From positions 124,001 through 188,000 of the forward strand of contig CAWBRQ010000007.1 of NCBI GenBank assembly GCA_963791315.1: a stretch of DNA of 64,000 nucleotides. Direction: 5' to 3'. Of this stretch, positions 47,521 to 56,530 are shown one piece after another. Numbering within the stretch: the first letter of the stretch is position 1; every line of letters starts with the position of its first letter. A program made the position numbers and the translations under genes. The stretch is from JACCZX01 sp963791315. GTDB taxonomy: Bacteria > Pseudomonadota > Gammaproteobacteria > Burkholderiales > Burkholderiaceae_F. The notes under the pieces were generated by a model that was not told the DNA's origin, ran no database searches, and saw only the letters and a list, made by a program, of their open reading frames with translations.

Positions 47521-47695
47521 AGTTGCGGGGAATGATGTCACCGCTCCGTTTCAGCGCTTTGGAATTGATATTGAAGATCTTTGCGGTCCAGGCAGTCTTC
47601 TGGTTTCCCGTTGAATGGTTCCAGCGCAATCGCTCCATTGAGCTCCGTAACTCTGAACCCAGTCTTGCCGTTGCGGGTGAGATGCGAGGAACTGT

Positions 47696-48493
47696 TTAAT
47701 CGCACTCGTGATGGCCTTCGCCCGTGGCGTCGACAAATTCGATAATGACTCCCTCGACACAACCTGGCGGCTCACGCAAACGTTCACCCACCTGTAACCA
47801 GGCTTTCAGATCATATTCATGGGGCGAGAGTGCGTTTATCGCGACGTTCAAAAGCCTCACGAATTCGTCTGTTGTACCCGGGCCTTGCGCAGCGGACGAA
47901 GCTTGCGGGTTGATAGGAATAGCGCGATCGTTCGCGCCGAGCGCCACAGTGGCACTCATACTAGGACGGCCATAGGTGCGGCCAACGTAATCGTAGTAAT
48001 CGCCTGCAGTCGGTTCGAAATCGATCGACGCGGGAATTAGAAAGGCGTTTGGTTTTCCTCTGCAGGCTGTTGCCGGATCTTTGGCATCCACTCTGTACTC
48101 GAAGTTCTTCTTCGTGATGCACAGTTGCAGGCCGGAACGAGCAACGCCGCGCGGCGGATTGACCTTGGCGGCTCCCCACACCCCGGTCGAGTCGGTGAAA
48201 GCAAAGGCCAGATGCACCGGGAAGCTTCTGAAACCCAACCAATTGCGGTCCTGCTTGGCGTACTGATGGGTAAAGACGGTTTTGCATTTGCCCTTAGGAA
48301 CGTCATACCAGCCATCGATGACCCAATATTCGTCGCTAAAGCCGAAGGCCTTATAGGCGACAGCCACATCAACGGTGATTTGCCCTTCATTGCAAACCTC
48401 GGCGGAATACAGCTCTAGGTCGGGTTGGGCACAGACGCGCGCAGCGGGCAGCAAGAGGGACGTGGCTAACAACACGATCCGGATGTGGTTCAC
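47696..48493 (-). CDS. DUF1036 family secreted protein
   Basis: The 265-residue exported protein has a signal peptide (IVLLATSLLLPAARVCAQ, cleavage about residue 23). A DUF1036-like domain follows (about 25-140): LYSAEVCNEGQITVDVAVAY, GWYDVPKGKCKTVF and VARSGLQLCITKKNFEYR. DUF1036 proteins are small periplasmic or secreted proteins of unknown function. The C-terminal 120 residues (YYDYVGRTYGRPSMSATVAL onward) are not recognised. Downstream, between 47521 and 47695 on the same strand, a short open stretch (LNSSSHLTRNGKTGFRVTEL) could be the true C terminus after a frameshift. Confidence 0.78.
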   Translation of the reverse strand: MNHIRIVLLATSLLLPAARVCAQPDLELYSAEVCNEGQITVDVAVAYKAFGFSDEYWVIDGWYDVPKGKCKTVFTHQYAKQDRNWLGFRSFPVHLAFAFTDSTGVWGAAKVNPPRGVARSGLQLCITKKNFEYRVDAKDPATACRGKPNAFLIPASIDFEPTAGDYYDYVGRTYGRPSMSATVALGANDRAIPINPQASSAAQGPGTTDEFVRLLNVAINALSPHEYDLKAWLQVGERLREPPGCVEGVIIEFVDATGEGHHECD

Positions 48494-48716
48494 CTTGCCC
48501 TCTGTCTCCGCGTGGCTGGCGGACCTCGATCCGGGGGCCGCCTAATAAAGCAGGATGCTCTCGGCAATCGCGGCGTGTCAATGCAGTCTTGGATTCCGCC
48601 GACTGCCGGTGACGCCGAACAAATCTTTGAATGCGCGCGCAACGCGCGCTGCGCCTCGCCGCGCGTAGTTGGATTTGCGCGGTGCGGCGCAGCGGTCTGC
48701 GGTGACTCGACGCTCT

Positions 48717-49007
48717 TTACTGCTTCGTTTCGTCCTTCGAGCGCGCGGCACTCTCCGACGTGGCGGACTCGTTTTGGCGCGACGCTTCAGGCACGGTTCT
48801 CTGACGCTTATCGCGCGCGACCGCGACTTTCGCGTCATCGGTGGGCGTAACCCTCTTGCTCAGACGCAACGACGGCGTCGCCCCCAGCACTTCGTAGGTA
48901 AACGGGCTATGGGCCGGCTCTAACGACGCTGGCTTATCAGCAGTTTGAGCACTCACGCCGACTGTACTTAACGCCAAGACGGCTGCGGTAATAAATCGGT
49001 AGTTCAT
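48717..49007 (-). CDS. Small secreted hypothetical protein
   Basis: The protein has 96 residues with a signal peptide (MNYRFITAAVLALSTVGVSA, cleavage about 20). The mature part is polar and Ala/Lys/Arg/Ser-rich (RLSKRVTPTDDAKVAVARDK) with no domain that I recognise. GGAG-like sequence lies upstream (AAGGAG, read on the minus strand). Nothing convincing is seen in 48494-48716 between it and the DUF1036 gene. Confidence 0.6.
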   Translation of the reverse strand: MNYRFITAAVLALSTVGVSAQTADKPASLEPAHSPFTYEVLGATPSLRLSKRVTPTDDAKVAVARDKRQRTVPEASRQNESATSESAARSKDETKQ

Positions 49008-49080
49008 GAACGACTCCTTCGGTTAGGCGCTGCAATCAGGTGATGCAGCATGAGTCGAACATTGAGGTATCCTCTACGGA

Positions 49081-50118
49081 ATGAATAGACCTATTCCTTC
49101 CAAATATTTGTCGAATCGTTCAGGATCGAATTACAGTCGAAACGAACGAACGTCGCGACGAAGCCGCACTGCTTTGAAAACGTCACCGCGCCCTTATGAC
49201 TTACTGACCGACGTTATGGAGCAAGTGCGCCTGGAAGCGACCGTGTACTTCGTTCTCGAGTCGAACACTCCATGCGCGATTTCGATTGCACGACCGGGTC
49301 GCTCTCCGTTTTACGCAATTACAGCAGGGCGCTGTAACTTGGTGCTTGGCCGCAAGACCTACGAGTTGAGCGAGGGCGACTTCGTCCTGCTCCCAAGCGG
49401 AGCACCTCACGTGATGCGGGGTTCGAAGGATGCGCCGGCGATTTCTCTGGACGACTGGATGCAGCAGCATCCCAAAAGCGAATCGGGCTTCATACGAATT
49501 GATGGCGATGGTCCCCTCCTTCGGATCACGGGCGGCTTTTTCTCATTCACCGCGCTGAAGTCCAATCCAATGTTCGATGTACTGCCTCCGATCATTCACC
49601 TTCGGCGCGATGATCCGCATGTCCAGGAGTGGCTTGAGCCGACCTTGCGATTCATTCATGCCGAGATTGCGAATCGCCATCAGGGATCGCAGACTGTCCT
49701 GCGTCGATTGGCCGATGTGCTGTTCATACAGGCAGTGCGTGCCTACGCCGCCCAGCACGAGTGCGTCACGAGCTGGTTACGCGGACTGAACGACGCGCGC
49801 GTCGGCAAAGCGCTGACTTTGCTGCATGACCGGTATGCGGAACCTTGGACGCTCGATTCGCTCGCGCAAGAGGTCGGCACGTCGCGTACGGCGCTTGCGG
49901 TTCGGTTCAAGGAGTTGGTCGGCGAGGCACCGATGGCGTATTTGACTCGGTGGCGTATTACACGGGCGGCGAATCGGATACGCAGTGAGCGGATCAGTCT
50001 GTCGCGTCTGGCAGAAAGCGTTGGCTACAGCTCGGACGCGGTGTTTTCGAAAGCATTTCGACGAATCACCGGTCAGTCTCCCGGTAGGTATCGCAGCGCC
50101 GCTGGCGCGCAGACTTAG
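49081..50118 (+). CDS. AraC family transcriptional regulator with cupin sensor domain
   Basis: The 345-residue regulator has an N-terminal AraC-type cupin (cupin_6; about 45-230) with ITAGRCNLVLGRKTYELSEG and VLLPSGAPHVMRGS. A C-terminal double HTH (about 245-340) carries SLAQEVGTSRTALAVRFKEL and RLAESVGYSSDAVFSKAFRR, then ITGQSPGRYR. The first 45 residues are Ser/Arg-rich and may not be translated. A start at 49216 (MEQVRLEATVYF) fits the family better. No target is evident; the flanking genes are unrelated small proteins. A strong terminator follows. Confidence 0.92.
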   Translation: MNRPIPSKYLSNRSGSNYSRNERTSRRSRTALKTSPRPYDLLTDVMEQVRLEATVYFVLESNTPCAISIARPGRSPFYAITAGRCNLVLGRKTYELSEGDFVLLPSGAPHVMRGSKDAPAISLDDWMQQHPKSESGFIRIDGDGPLLRITGGFFSFTALKSNPMFDVLPPIIHLRRDDPHVQEWLEPTLRFIHAEIANRHQGSQTVLRRLADVLFIQAVRAYAAQHECVTSWLRGLNDARVGKALTLLHDRYAEPWTLDSLAQEVGTSRTALAVRFKELVGEAPMAYLTRWRITRAANRIRSERISLSRLAESVGYSSDAVFSKAFRRITGQSPGRYRSAAGAQT

Positions 50119-50139
50119 CGGACGATGCGTGCGTGAAGA

Positions 50140-50172
50140 AACCCGCTTCTCAATGAGAAGCGGGTTCTTTTT
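50140..50172 (+). terminator. Strong intrinsic terminator after the AraC gene
   Basis: AACCCGCTTCTC-AAT-GAGAAGCGGGTT followed by CTTTTTG: a 12-pair stem, 3-base loop and T run, 22 bases after the AraC stop. Confidence 0.93.
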
Positions 50173-50503
50173 GAAACAGACTTCCGATACGAAGCGGCTT
50201 GGCCAGTGACATGCAACCACGTGAGTCACACATCCGCTGGCGCGTAGTAGCGCCGCTCACTTCTTCTCTCCCGCTGCAACTACCACCTTGTGGTCTTTCC
50301 AGCCCGCGTCTTCGTGAGAAGCGCCAGCGTGCTCCGCATTGCTGAAGCTGCTCGCGTACTCGACGACCTCGGCCAAGAAGCTGAAACCGAAAAACCACTA
50401 ACGTCGCGACTACTACAAGAGCGTAAAAGAAGTCTCCTTTCCTGCTACATCGATCCCAGTGCCTCATGACGATCTCCATTGGGTTAAGACTGCACAAACA
50501 AAA
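50173..50503. other. Intergenic stretch with no supported gene
   Basis: Open frames here have no ribosome sites or recognisable protein features. I see no RNA gene or repeat in it. Confidence 0.5.
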
Positions 50504-50534
50504 AAGCCCGGAGGCGTTCACGCGATCCGGGCTT
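50504..50534 (-). terminator. Intrinsic terminator of the small minus-strand gene
   Basis: Read on the minus strand, AAGCCCGGA (50534-50526) pairs with TCCGGGCTT (50512-50504), followed by a run of T from the AAAAA at 50500-50504. It lies 20 bases after the stop of the 55-residue gene. Confidence 0.85.
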
Positions 50535-50553
50535 CCGTTGGCAGTGGGTCCAG

Positions 50554-50721
50554 CTACATACCTGGACCTCCACTTGAACCCATCGTCAGCACGGACACAC
50601 CAGACAGCGTCGCCCCGGCGTTAGACGTGACGATGCCGATTGCCGACACCGAGCGCCCGACGCCCACCGCCGCGAAGTTCATTCGCGACAAGGTTGGTTG
50701 ATCACTGCCCAGGTTGAACAT
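50554..50721 (-). CDS. 55-residue orphan gene with strong expression signals
   Basis: No family recognised. The ATG at 50721 has a perfect GGAGG seven bases upstream. A strong promoter and an intrinsic terminator frame the gene, so I regard it as real although it is short. The product begins MFNLGSDQPTLSRMNFAAVG. The middle is small-residue rich and mildly hydrophobic (SAIGIVTSNAGATLSGVSVL), and it ends in SSGGPGM. There is no cysteine, signal peptide or clear membrane helix. It could be an abundant structural or phasin-like peptide, or a ribosomally made precursor peptide with a Gly/Ser tail. None of this is established. Confidence 0.7.
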   Translation of the reverse strand: MFNLGSDQPTLSRMNFAAVGVGRSVSAIGIVTSNAGATLSGVSVLTMGSSGGPGM

Positions 50722-50791
50722 CTCAAGACCTCCACAAACCGGCTTTATCGCCGGGGAACGAAATATAAGAAGCACAGGTGACATAGGTCAA
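50722..50791 (-). promoter_or_regulatory. Strong sigma-70 promoter and leader hairpin of the orphan gene
   Basis: On the minus strand TTGACC (50791-50786) and TATATT (5067-62 of the 50700 block: 50767-50762) are each 5 of 6 to consensus with an 18-base spacer. The leader holds CCGGC-GATAAA-GCCGG just before the ribosome site. Confidence 0.75.
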
Positions 50792-50876
50792 TGAAATTCG
50801 CGCGTGAATATTCGTAGTGTTGCGTGTTTGCAGCGCTAATATTGCGGGTGGGAGTGTTGACGAGGAGTAGAAGAAG

Positions 50877-51284
50877 ATGAAGAAGCAACTGCTTGGCTAT
50901 ATCGCTTGCGTGTTAGCGCTGTCGGGATGCTCGATCTTTCATAAGGAGTCGATCCCGCCTGATCCCACTCGCCCGCAAGTTGCTGTCGTCGCGGATCGAT
51001 TCATCGTTGTCAATCAGGAACCGCTTGTCTTTCTCAAGGATCAGCGAAACGTCACGATTACCTGGCACCTTCCAAAGGAGTCGAAATATCGCTTTCAGCC
51101 GAGAAACGGAATCGATATTGAGGAGAAGGGAAGGGGTGAAATCACTGAGTGCGCCGTACGTGCCGACGGACTCGAGTTCTCCTGTCTGAATCGGCACACC
51201 AGGACGGGCAAATACAGTTACACGATTCGCTTGCTGGATGGATCGCGGCAAATTTATTCAGATCCATCTATCTACAATGAGTGA
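50877..51284 (+). CDS. Small lipoprotein of unknown function
   Basis: The 135-residue protein has a lipoprotein signal: MKKQLLGYIACVLALSGCS with Cys18 as the lipidation site, so it is probably membrane-anchored in the periplasm. The mature part is beta-rich (RFIVVNQEPLVFLKDQRNVT, then KYSYTIRLLDGSRQIYSDPS), perhaps an immunoglobulin-like fold. No family recognised. GAGGAG precedes the start. Its 3' end overlaps the convergent cyclase gene by 17 bases. Confidence 0.75.
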   Translation: MKKQLLGYIACVLALSGCSIFHKESIPPDPTRPQVAVVADRFIVVNQEPLVFLKDQRNVTITWHLPKESKYRFQPRNGIDIEEKGRGEITECAVRADGLEFSCLNRHTRTGKYSYTIRLLDGSRQIYSDPSIYNE

Positions 51285-53925
51285 TCTCACTAGCAGCGTT
51301 GCACACGTCTAGCCACGCGCGCACCTCAGTTAGGGCGGACTCATAAGAAAGCGCGCGACCAGCTGCCTCAACCGACGTGAAAGCATCGGTTGAGAGTGTT
51401 TGACGAACCTCAGCGATTAGCGGGGCGATGAATGCCTCGTCAGCGGGATCACGGTGTGAGCCACTTTCCTTAACTTGTGATTCCGCTGCTCCGAAGAAAC
51501 GAGCCGCAACGGACCATTGTTTATTTAGTGCAGCTATGCCGGCGCAAACTTCTAAGGCGCTTTGTCCGGCGGGTTTGGAACCGGTTCTCTCTGCGATTGC
51601 CAGTGCCTCAAGTAGCATGGGGTAAACATCGTTAACCGACCCTCGGCCGATCAAAACCATTGCTAGATTGAGTAAGCCGATCGCGACGCTTTGCTCGTCA
51701 CCCAGTTCCCGCGCCAATGCCAAAACGTCGAGATAGAGTGGCTCAGCGGCGCTCAATCTACCTTCTGCGCGATGCAACTGCGCAAGTTCATTGATGGCTG
51801 CCATTATTTGGCGCTTGTTCCCCAGTTCGCGCGCCCGATTGACTGCCTCCTCCAAGTGGAGACGGGCGCGTTTCGTGTCGCCTTGTCCTAGGTAGGCGAT
51901 CCCAAGAGGTTGCTGAACGGCTGCGATCCGAACCTTGTCGCCAATGTCATGCGCAATAGCAAGGCTTTCTGTCAAATGCTTCAAGGCCTCGGTGTAGCGG
52001 CCCATATAGCAGCAAAGCTGGCCAGCCACATGCAGAGCCTGACAACGCAATAGTGGTTCGCGCTCTACGCCGCTTCGATTTAGAGCGTCTACCGCGATCC
52101 TATAGCCCTGATCCAGAAGACCGCGATGTATCCAGTACGGTCTCATTGCAAAAATCAACCGCAACGTTTGGGCTACATACTTTTCGTCATTCCATGCGTG
52201 AGCCGTCGAGAAATTGTCACGTTCGATATCAAGTCTAGTAAGCCAAACTGCCTGCCGAGGTCCCGCCAGCTGAGGTCTAGCCTCTTCTGCAATTGCTAAG
52301 TAGTACTCAAGGTACCGGCCAAATAACGCCGTCGTCTCGCCTGCTGCCAGCAGTTTTTCAAGTGCGTAGTGGCGAACTGTGTCGAGCATGCGATAACGGT
52401 CACTTTCCGGTTCAATCGTCACCAGGGATTTTTCTACCAAACGACTTAGCAGGTCGATCACCTCATCCTCTAACAGGTTCTCGTCAATGCAAACCGCCTC
52501 GCTTGCTTCCAGAGTCCATCCGCCCGCGAAGACAGACAGCCTTTGAAACAGAGCCCGCTCCTGTTCGCTCAACAGGTCATAGCTCCAATCAATGAGGGCG
52601 CGCAATGTCCGCTGACGCGGTAAGACGGTCTGATCGCCGGTAACCAACAGTCGGAAGCGATCGCTCAATCGTTCGGCGATTGCTTGAACTGAAAGGGCGC
52701 GCACTCGCGCGGCCGCAAGCTCTAGTGCGAGCGGAATTCCGTCTAGGCGGTTGCAAATATTGACCACGGCAGCGGCGTTTTCCTCCGTTAGACCAAACCC
52801 GCGCTTCGAGGCTGCGGCACGATCTACAAACAGTCGAACCGCTTCGTGCTGCTGTAACCGCTCAAGCGAAATCACTTCCTTCGGGGCTGACAGTGTCGGC
52901 ACGTGATAAGCCATCTCGCCGGCGACCTGCAAATAGTCGCGACTGGATGTCAGGACCTTCACTTTCGCTCCCGCTTGCAACAGCCGCTTCGCCAGATCAG
53001 CGCAGCCGTGAATGACCTGTTCACAGTTGTCGAGAATGATCAGCACTTGTAGATCGCGCACGTATTTCGTCAATGCTTCGATTACCGGGCGTCCGGCTTC
53101 TTCCTTGACTCCGAGCACAGATGCCACCGCCTGCGGAACCGAGGTCGGATCGGTTAGCGCAGCAAGCTCGACGAACCACACACCGTCGGGAAAGTCGTCC
53201 AACACTTCTGCTGCGAGCTGCATCGACAGCCGCGACTTGCCGATGCCACCCATCCCAAGCAGGGTCACTAGCCTGTTCGCCGCGAGCATTTCCTTGACTT
53301 CTGCGAGCTCGCGTTCGCGGCCGATGAACGAGTTCAGCTGCTGCGTCAGGTTGTTCGGCGTCCCTTCAAGTGATCGCAGCGCAGGGAAATCGGCGCGCAG
53401 TTGCGGGTGCAGCAATTGGAAGATGTGCTCGGGATTCGACAGATCGCGTAGCCGCACTGCGCCTAGGTCGCGCAGTGACACACCGTCGGGCAGGGTGCCG
53501 CCGACTTGATCGGCCACCGCTTTCGACAACAGCATCTGACCGCCGTGGGCAGCGCTCATAATGCGTGCCGCTCGATTGACTGCACGACCATAGAAGTCGC
53601 CGTCGCGACGCTCGTCTATCCCAGCGTGCAGTCCGCAACGTAGAGGTAGCGCCAAGCCGTCGGCCGTCTCCGCCCTCGAAAGGTGTTGCTGGATTTCCAG
53701 AGTGGCGATCAATGCATCAAGCGGGCGTTCAAATGCGGCGTGTACGCCGTCGCCGGTCATTTTCACGATCGTTCCGCGGTTGCGCTCGACCACACTCCTG
53801 GAGATCGCATCATGACGCGCCATCACCAGCGGCATTCGCTCGGGCTGCTGCTCCCAGAGTCGGGTGCTGCCCTCGATATCCGTGAAAAGAAAGGTGACGG
53901 GAGTCTGTTCAGACACTCGTTTCAT
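51268..53925 (-). CDS. Adenylate/guanylate cyclase - NB-ARC ATPase - TPR regulator
   Basis: This 885-residue multidomain signalling protein has three parts. The class III cyclase domain (about 8-170) has VTFLFTDIEGSTRLWEQQ with its metal aspartates and IVKMTGDGVHAAF. The AAA/NB-ARC-type ATPase (about 200-480) has P-loop GMGGIGKSRLSMQLA (about 222), Walker B VLIILDNCEQVIHGC and IPLALELAAARVRALSV. A winged-helix-like linker and TPR repeats follow (about 600-860; RIAAVQQPLGIAYLGQGDTK, MAAINELAQLHRAEGRLSAA). Such proteins are STAND-type switches whose TPR part senses a ligand; the signal here is unknown. Complete and intact. Confidence 0.92.
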   Translation of the reverse strand: MKRVSEQTPVTFLFTDIEGSTRLWEQQPERMPLVMARHDAISRSVVERNRGTIVKMTGDGVHAAFERPLDALIATLEIQQHLSRAETADGLALPLRCGLHAGIDERRDGDFYGRAVNRAARIMSAAHGGQMLLSKAVADQVGGTLPDGVSLRDLGAVRLRDLSNPEHIFQLLHPQLRADFPALRSLEGTPNNLTQQLNSFIGRERELAEVKEMLAANRLVTLLGMGGIGKSRLSMQLAAEVLDDFPDGVWFVELAALTDPTSVPQAVASVLGVKEEAGRPVIEALTKYVRDLQVLIILDNCEQVIHGCADLAKRLLQAGAKVKVLTSSRDYLQVAGEMAYHVPTLSAPKEVISLERLQQHEAVRLFVDRAAASKRGFGLTEENAAAVVNICNRLDGIPLALELAAARVRALSVQAIAERLSDRFRLLVTGDQTVLPRQRTLRALIDWSYDLLSEQERALFQRLSVFAGGWTLEASEAVCIDENLLEDEVIDLLSRLVEKSLVTIEPESDRYRMLDTVRHYALEKLLAAGETTALFGRYLEYYLAIAEEARPQLAGPRQAVWLTRLDIERDNFSTAHAWNDEKYVAQTLRLIFAMRPYWIHRGLLDQGYRIAVDALNRSGVEREPLLRCQALHVAGQLCCYMGRYTEALKHLTESLAIAHDIGDKVRIAAVQQPLGIAYLGQGDTKRARLHLEEAVNRARELGNKRQIMAAINELAQLHRAEGRLSAAEPLYLDVLALARELGDEQSVAIGLLNLAMVLIGRGSVNDVYPMLLEALAIAERTGSKPAGQSALEVCAGIAALNKQWSVAARFFGAAESQVKESGSHRDPADEAFIAPLIAEVRQTLSTDAFTSVEAAGRALSYESALTEVRAWLDVCNAASEITHCR

Positions 53926-54053
53926 TTGCCAAGCATTAGGCAGGGACGGATGTTACTGCGGCGTTACCGCGCGGCGTCGCAGCGTACGCCCCAAGTGAGT
54001 CACTTGGCTTACGCTTTGGCACGCTGTGAGTGTGCTGACTGGGGCCGTTTGAA

Positions 54054-54677
54054 GTGAGTTCATCCGACTGGCAATCGATCACCTCGCGAACGCTGGCGGA
54101 CTACAACCAGAGCGCCGAGGGTTTTCGCGATGGGACGCGCGACCATGACGTCAGCCAAAACATCGACGCGTTGCTGCGTCACATCGAAGGCGAGCCGCCA
54201 TTTACCGTTCTCGATTTCGGATGCGGCCCAGGGCGCGATCTAAAGGCGTTTGTTGCACGCGGCCACATTCCGATTGGGGTGGAGGGTGCCGTGCGCTTTG
54301 TCGAGATGGCGCGTGCGGATACCGGCTGCGAGGTGTGGCTGCAGGACTTTTTGACGCTCGATCTTCCGGATGCGCGTTTCGACGGTGTGTTTGCCAACGC
54401 CTCACTTCAGCACGTTCCATCTGCGCACTTGCCCCGAGTGCTGAGCCAGCTTTATTCGACCCTGAAACCGGGCGGAGTGTTATTCAGTTCAAACCCGCGC
54501 GGCGCCAACGAGGAAGGATGGAATCGCGGCCGCTACAGCGCCTATCACGATGTTTCAACGTGGCTACGCTTCATGACGGAGGCCGGTTTTGTCGAGCTTG
54601 AGCACTACTACCGGCCCGCTGGACTGCCGCGAGAGCAGCAGCCGTGGTTGGCGAGCGTGTGGCGTCGGGTGGGTTAG
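54054..54677 (+). CDS. Class I SAM-dependent methyltransferase
   Basis: The 207-residue methyltransferase starts at GTG 54054 (MSSSDWQSITSRTLADYNQS). The Rossmann motifs are VLDFGCGPGRDLKAFVARG (motif I), EGAVRFVEMAR (acidic loop) and ARFDGVFANASLQHVPSAHL (motif IV/post I), then YSTLKPGGVLFSSNPRG. A UbiE/Methyltransf_11-type fold. The substrate cannot be predicted from the sequence or the neighbours. Confidence 0.88.
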   Translation: MSSSDWQSITSRTLADYNQSAEGFRDGTRDHDVSQNIDALLRHIEGEPPFTVLDFGCGPGRDLKAFVARGHIPIGVEGAVRFVEMARADTGCEVWLQDFLTLDLPDARFDGVFANASLQHVPSAHLPRVLSQLYSTLKPGGVLFSSNPRGANEEGWNRGRYSAYHDVSTWLRFMTEAGFVELEHYYRPAGLPREQQPWLASVWRRVG

Positions 54678-54702
54678 CGACAATCGAAGCAGGTAGCCCG
54701 GA

Positions 54703-55518
54703 TCACGCGGTACCGAAGGTCAACTCCTGGCTCGAATGCTGCTCGAAGCGGTTAAGCGTTGGAACGTAATCCCAGCGCTCGACTGCGCATCTGCGCGGTG
54801 ATGTGTCTCCGTCACACCGGATCAGATTCACCGAATTTGTATAGCCTTCGCGGAGGCGTGACGAGACCGCAGTGCCGGCCTGCACGGTCCATATGTCGCG
54901 CGGAAGATCGCCGAATGTCGTTCGCATTGAGCGTATGTAAGGCAGATGTATATGCCCGCCCATGATGATGTCGCCGCCGGCGGCCGCCCATGCCGGCACG
55001 GCTTGCCGATGACCATCGAGCAGGTTGTCCTCATCGCTTTTGCGAATGGCAAGCACCGGTTGATGCACGACGATAATGCGTAGTTGCGAAGCCGCCGCGC
55101 GCTGCAGCCGTTGCGTCACACGCTCGATCTGCTGCTCGGACAACTCGCCGTCCTTGTGCCTGTGCGGTCGCGTCGTGTTAACACCGAGAACCAACAAGTG
55201 CGCTGATTCAAATTCAGGCTCGAGGTTCTCGCCAAACACGCGCGAGTAGTTTGAGTAAGGCGCGAATGCTCGCAACGCGAGATTGAACAGCGGAATGTCG
55301 TGATTACCGGGAATCGTCAGTAGAGCGGCAGGTTTCAGTTCGTCAATGAAGGCGCGGGCGGCGTTGAACTGATGGCGTCTCCCACGTTGCGTGATGTCTC
55401 CCGACATCACTACGAGATCGGGTACTTCGGCGCGTGCCATTTGCAGCAATGCCTGCACCACCGGCGGTTGCTCGGTACCAAAATGGGCATCTGAAACTTG
55501 CAGCAATATCGTCATCAC
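54703..55518 (-). CDS. Calcineurin-like metallophosphoesterase
   Basis: The 271-residue phosphoesterase has the complete dimetal motif set: SDAHFG, VVMSGDITQRGRR, IPGNHDIPL, VVHQPVL and MGGHIHLPYI. The order and spacing resemble the CpdA/Icc-like branch (3',5'-cAMP phosphodiesterase or related), and a cyclase is encoded next door at 51268. A link through cyclic nucleotides is possible but inferred. The start at 55518 is close to the divergent pirin gene. Confidence 0.9.
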   Translation of the reverse strand: MMTILLQVSDAHFGTEQPPVVQALLQMARAEVPDLVVMSGDITQRGRRHQFNAARAFIDELKPAALLTIPGNHDIPLFNLALRAFAPYSNYSRVFGENLEPEFESAHLLVLGVNTTRPHRHKDGELSEQQIERVTQRLQRAAASQLRIIVVHQPVLAIRKSDEDNLLDGHRQAVPAWAAAGGDIIMGGHIHLPYIRSMRTTFGDLPRDIWTVQAGTAVSSRLREGYTNSVNLIRCDGDTSPRRCAVERWDYVPTLNRFEQHSSQELTFGTA

Positions 55519-55629
55519 GCCTCTTCGGGAACTGCGGCGATCGGCTTCATTAGCAGCAGCGGCCTGAGCACAATATAAAACGGCGTATCAGGCATAGTGA
55601 GTGCAATTGAATGCGACAGGGTAAACGTT

Positions 55630-56526
55630 ATGACGCTGCAGCTGGTGATCGAGCAACGCCGTCGGGATCTCGGTGGATTCGAAGTAGGGCGCGTGCTGCC
55701 GTTTCCGACACATCGCATGGTCGGCCCCTTCATTTTCTTCGACCACTTCGGTCCAGCGGAATTTGCGCGCGGCATCCCGCGCTCGGTGGATGTTCGGCCG
55801 CACCCGCATATCGGGCTATCCACCGTCACGTATTTATTCGAAGGCGAGATCATGCATCGCGACAGTGTTGGGTCGGAGCAGCCCGTCCGGCCCGGCGAAG
55901 TCAACTGGATGGTCGCTGGACGCGGAATTACGCACTCCGAACGTTTCGAAAAGGCAAGATCGGAAGGCGGGCCGATGCACGGCATCCAAGCGTGGGTCGC
56001 GCTGCCGCGCGATGACGAAGAGACTGCGCCCACTTTCGCCAATTACGCCGGCGATGCGCTACCCACCATTGACGAGCCGGGCGTATGGGTGCGCGTAGTG
56101 GCCGGCGAACTGCACGGCGTGACAGCCAGAGCGGCGACGCATTCGCCGATGTTCTACGGTCACGTGAAGCTTGCGCAAGGTGCAACGATTTCGTTACCGA
56201 ACCAATACGCCGAGCGCGCAGCGTTTGTTGTCTCGGGCACCGTCAACGTGGACGGGCGCGACTTCGCGAGTGGGCAGATGTTGGTATTTGCGCCATCCGG
56301 GGACGCAGTCATTCGCGCTAACGCGGCCGCAACGTTAATGATTCTTGGCGGTGAACCGGTTGGTGAGCGATACATCGAATGGAACTTCGTATCGTCATCG
56401 AAGGAACGACTCGAGCAGGCCAAGGCAGACTGGCGCGCCGGCCGTATGAAGCTGCCGGACCTCGATCACGACGAATTCATTCCGCTACCGCCGGATCCGC
56501 CACCGCCGGCCAACCCGATCTCTTAG
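55630..56526 (+). CDS. Pirin family protein
   Basis: This double-cupin protein has 298 residues from the ATG at 55630 (MTLQLVIEQRRRDLGGFEVG). Pirin hallmarks are FDHFGPAEFARGIPRSVDVR, the metal-binding HPHIGLSTVTYLFEGEIMHR, GEVNWMVAGRGITHSER and the C-terminal cupin with GQMLVFAPSGDAVIRANAAA. Some bacterial pirins have quercetin 2,3-dioxygenase activity, others are regulators, so no function can be fixed. The longer open frame to 55597 lacks a ribosome site. The short Pro-rich tail PLPPDPPPPANP is unusual. Confidence 0.92.
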   Translation: MTLQLVIEQRRRDLGGFEVGRVLPFPTHRMVGPFIFFDHFGPAEFARGIPRSVDVRPHPHIGLSTVTYLFEGEIMHRDSVGSEQPVRPGEVNWMVAGRGITHSERFEKARSEGGPMHGIQAWVALPRDDEETAPTFANYAGDALPTIDEPGVWVRVVAGELHGVTARAATHSPMFYGHVKLAQGATISLPNQYAERAAFVVSGTVNVDGRDFASGQMLVFAPSGDAVIRANAAATLMILGGEPVGERYIEWNFVSSSKERLEQAKADWRAGRMKLPDLDHDEFIPLPPDPPPPANPIS

Positions 56527-56530
56527 CGCC

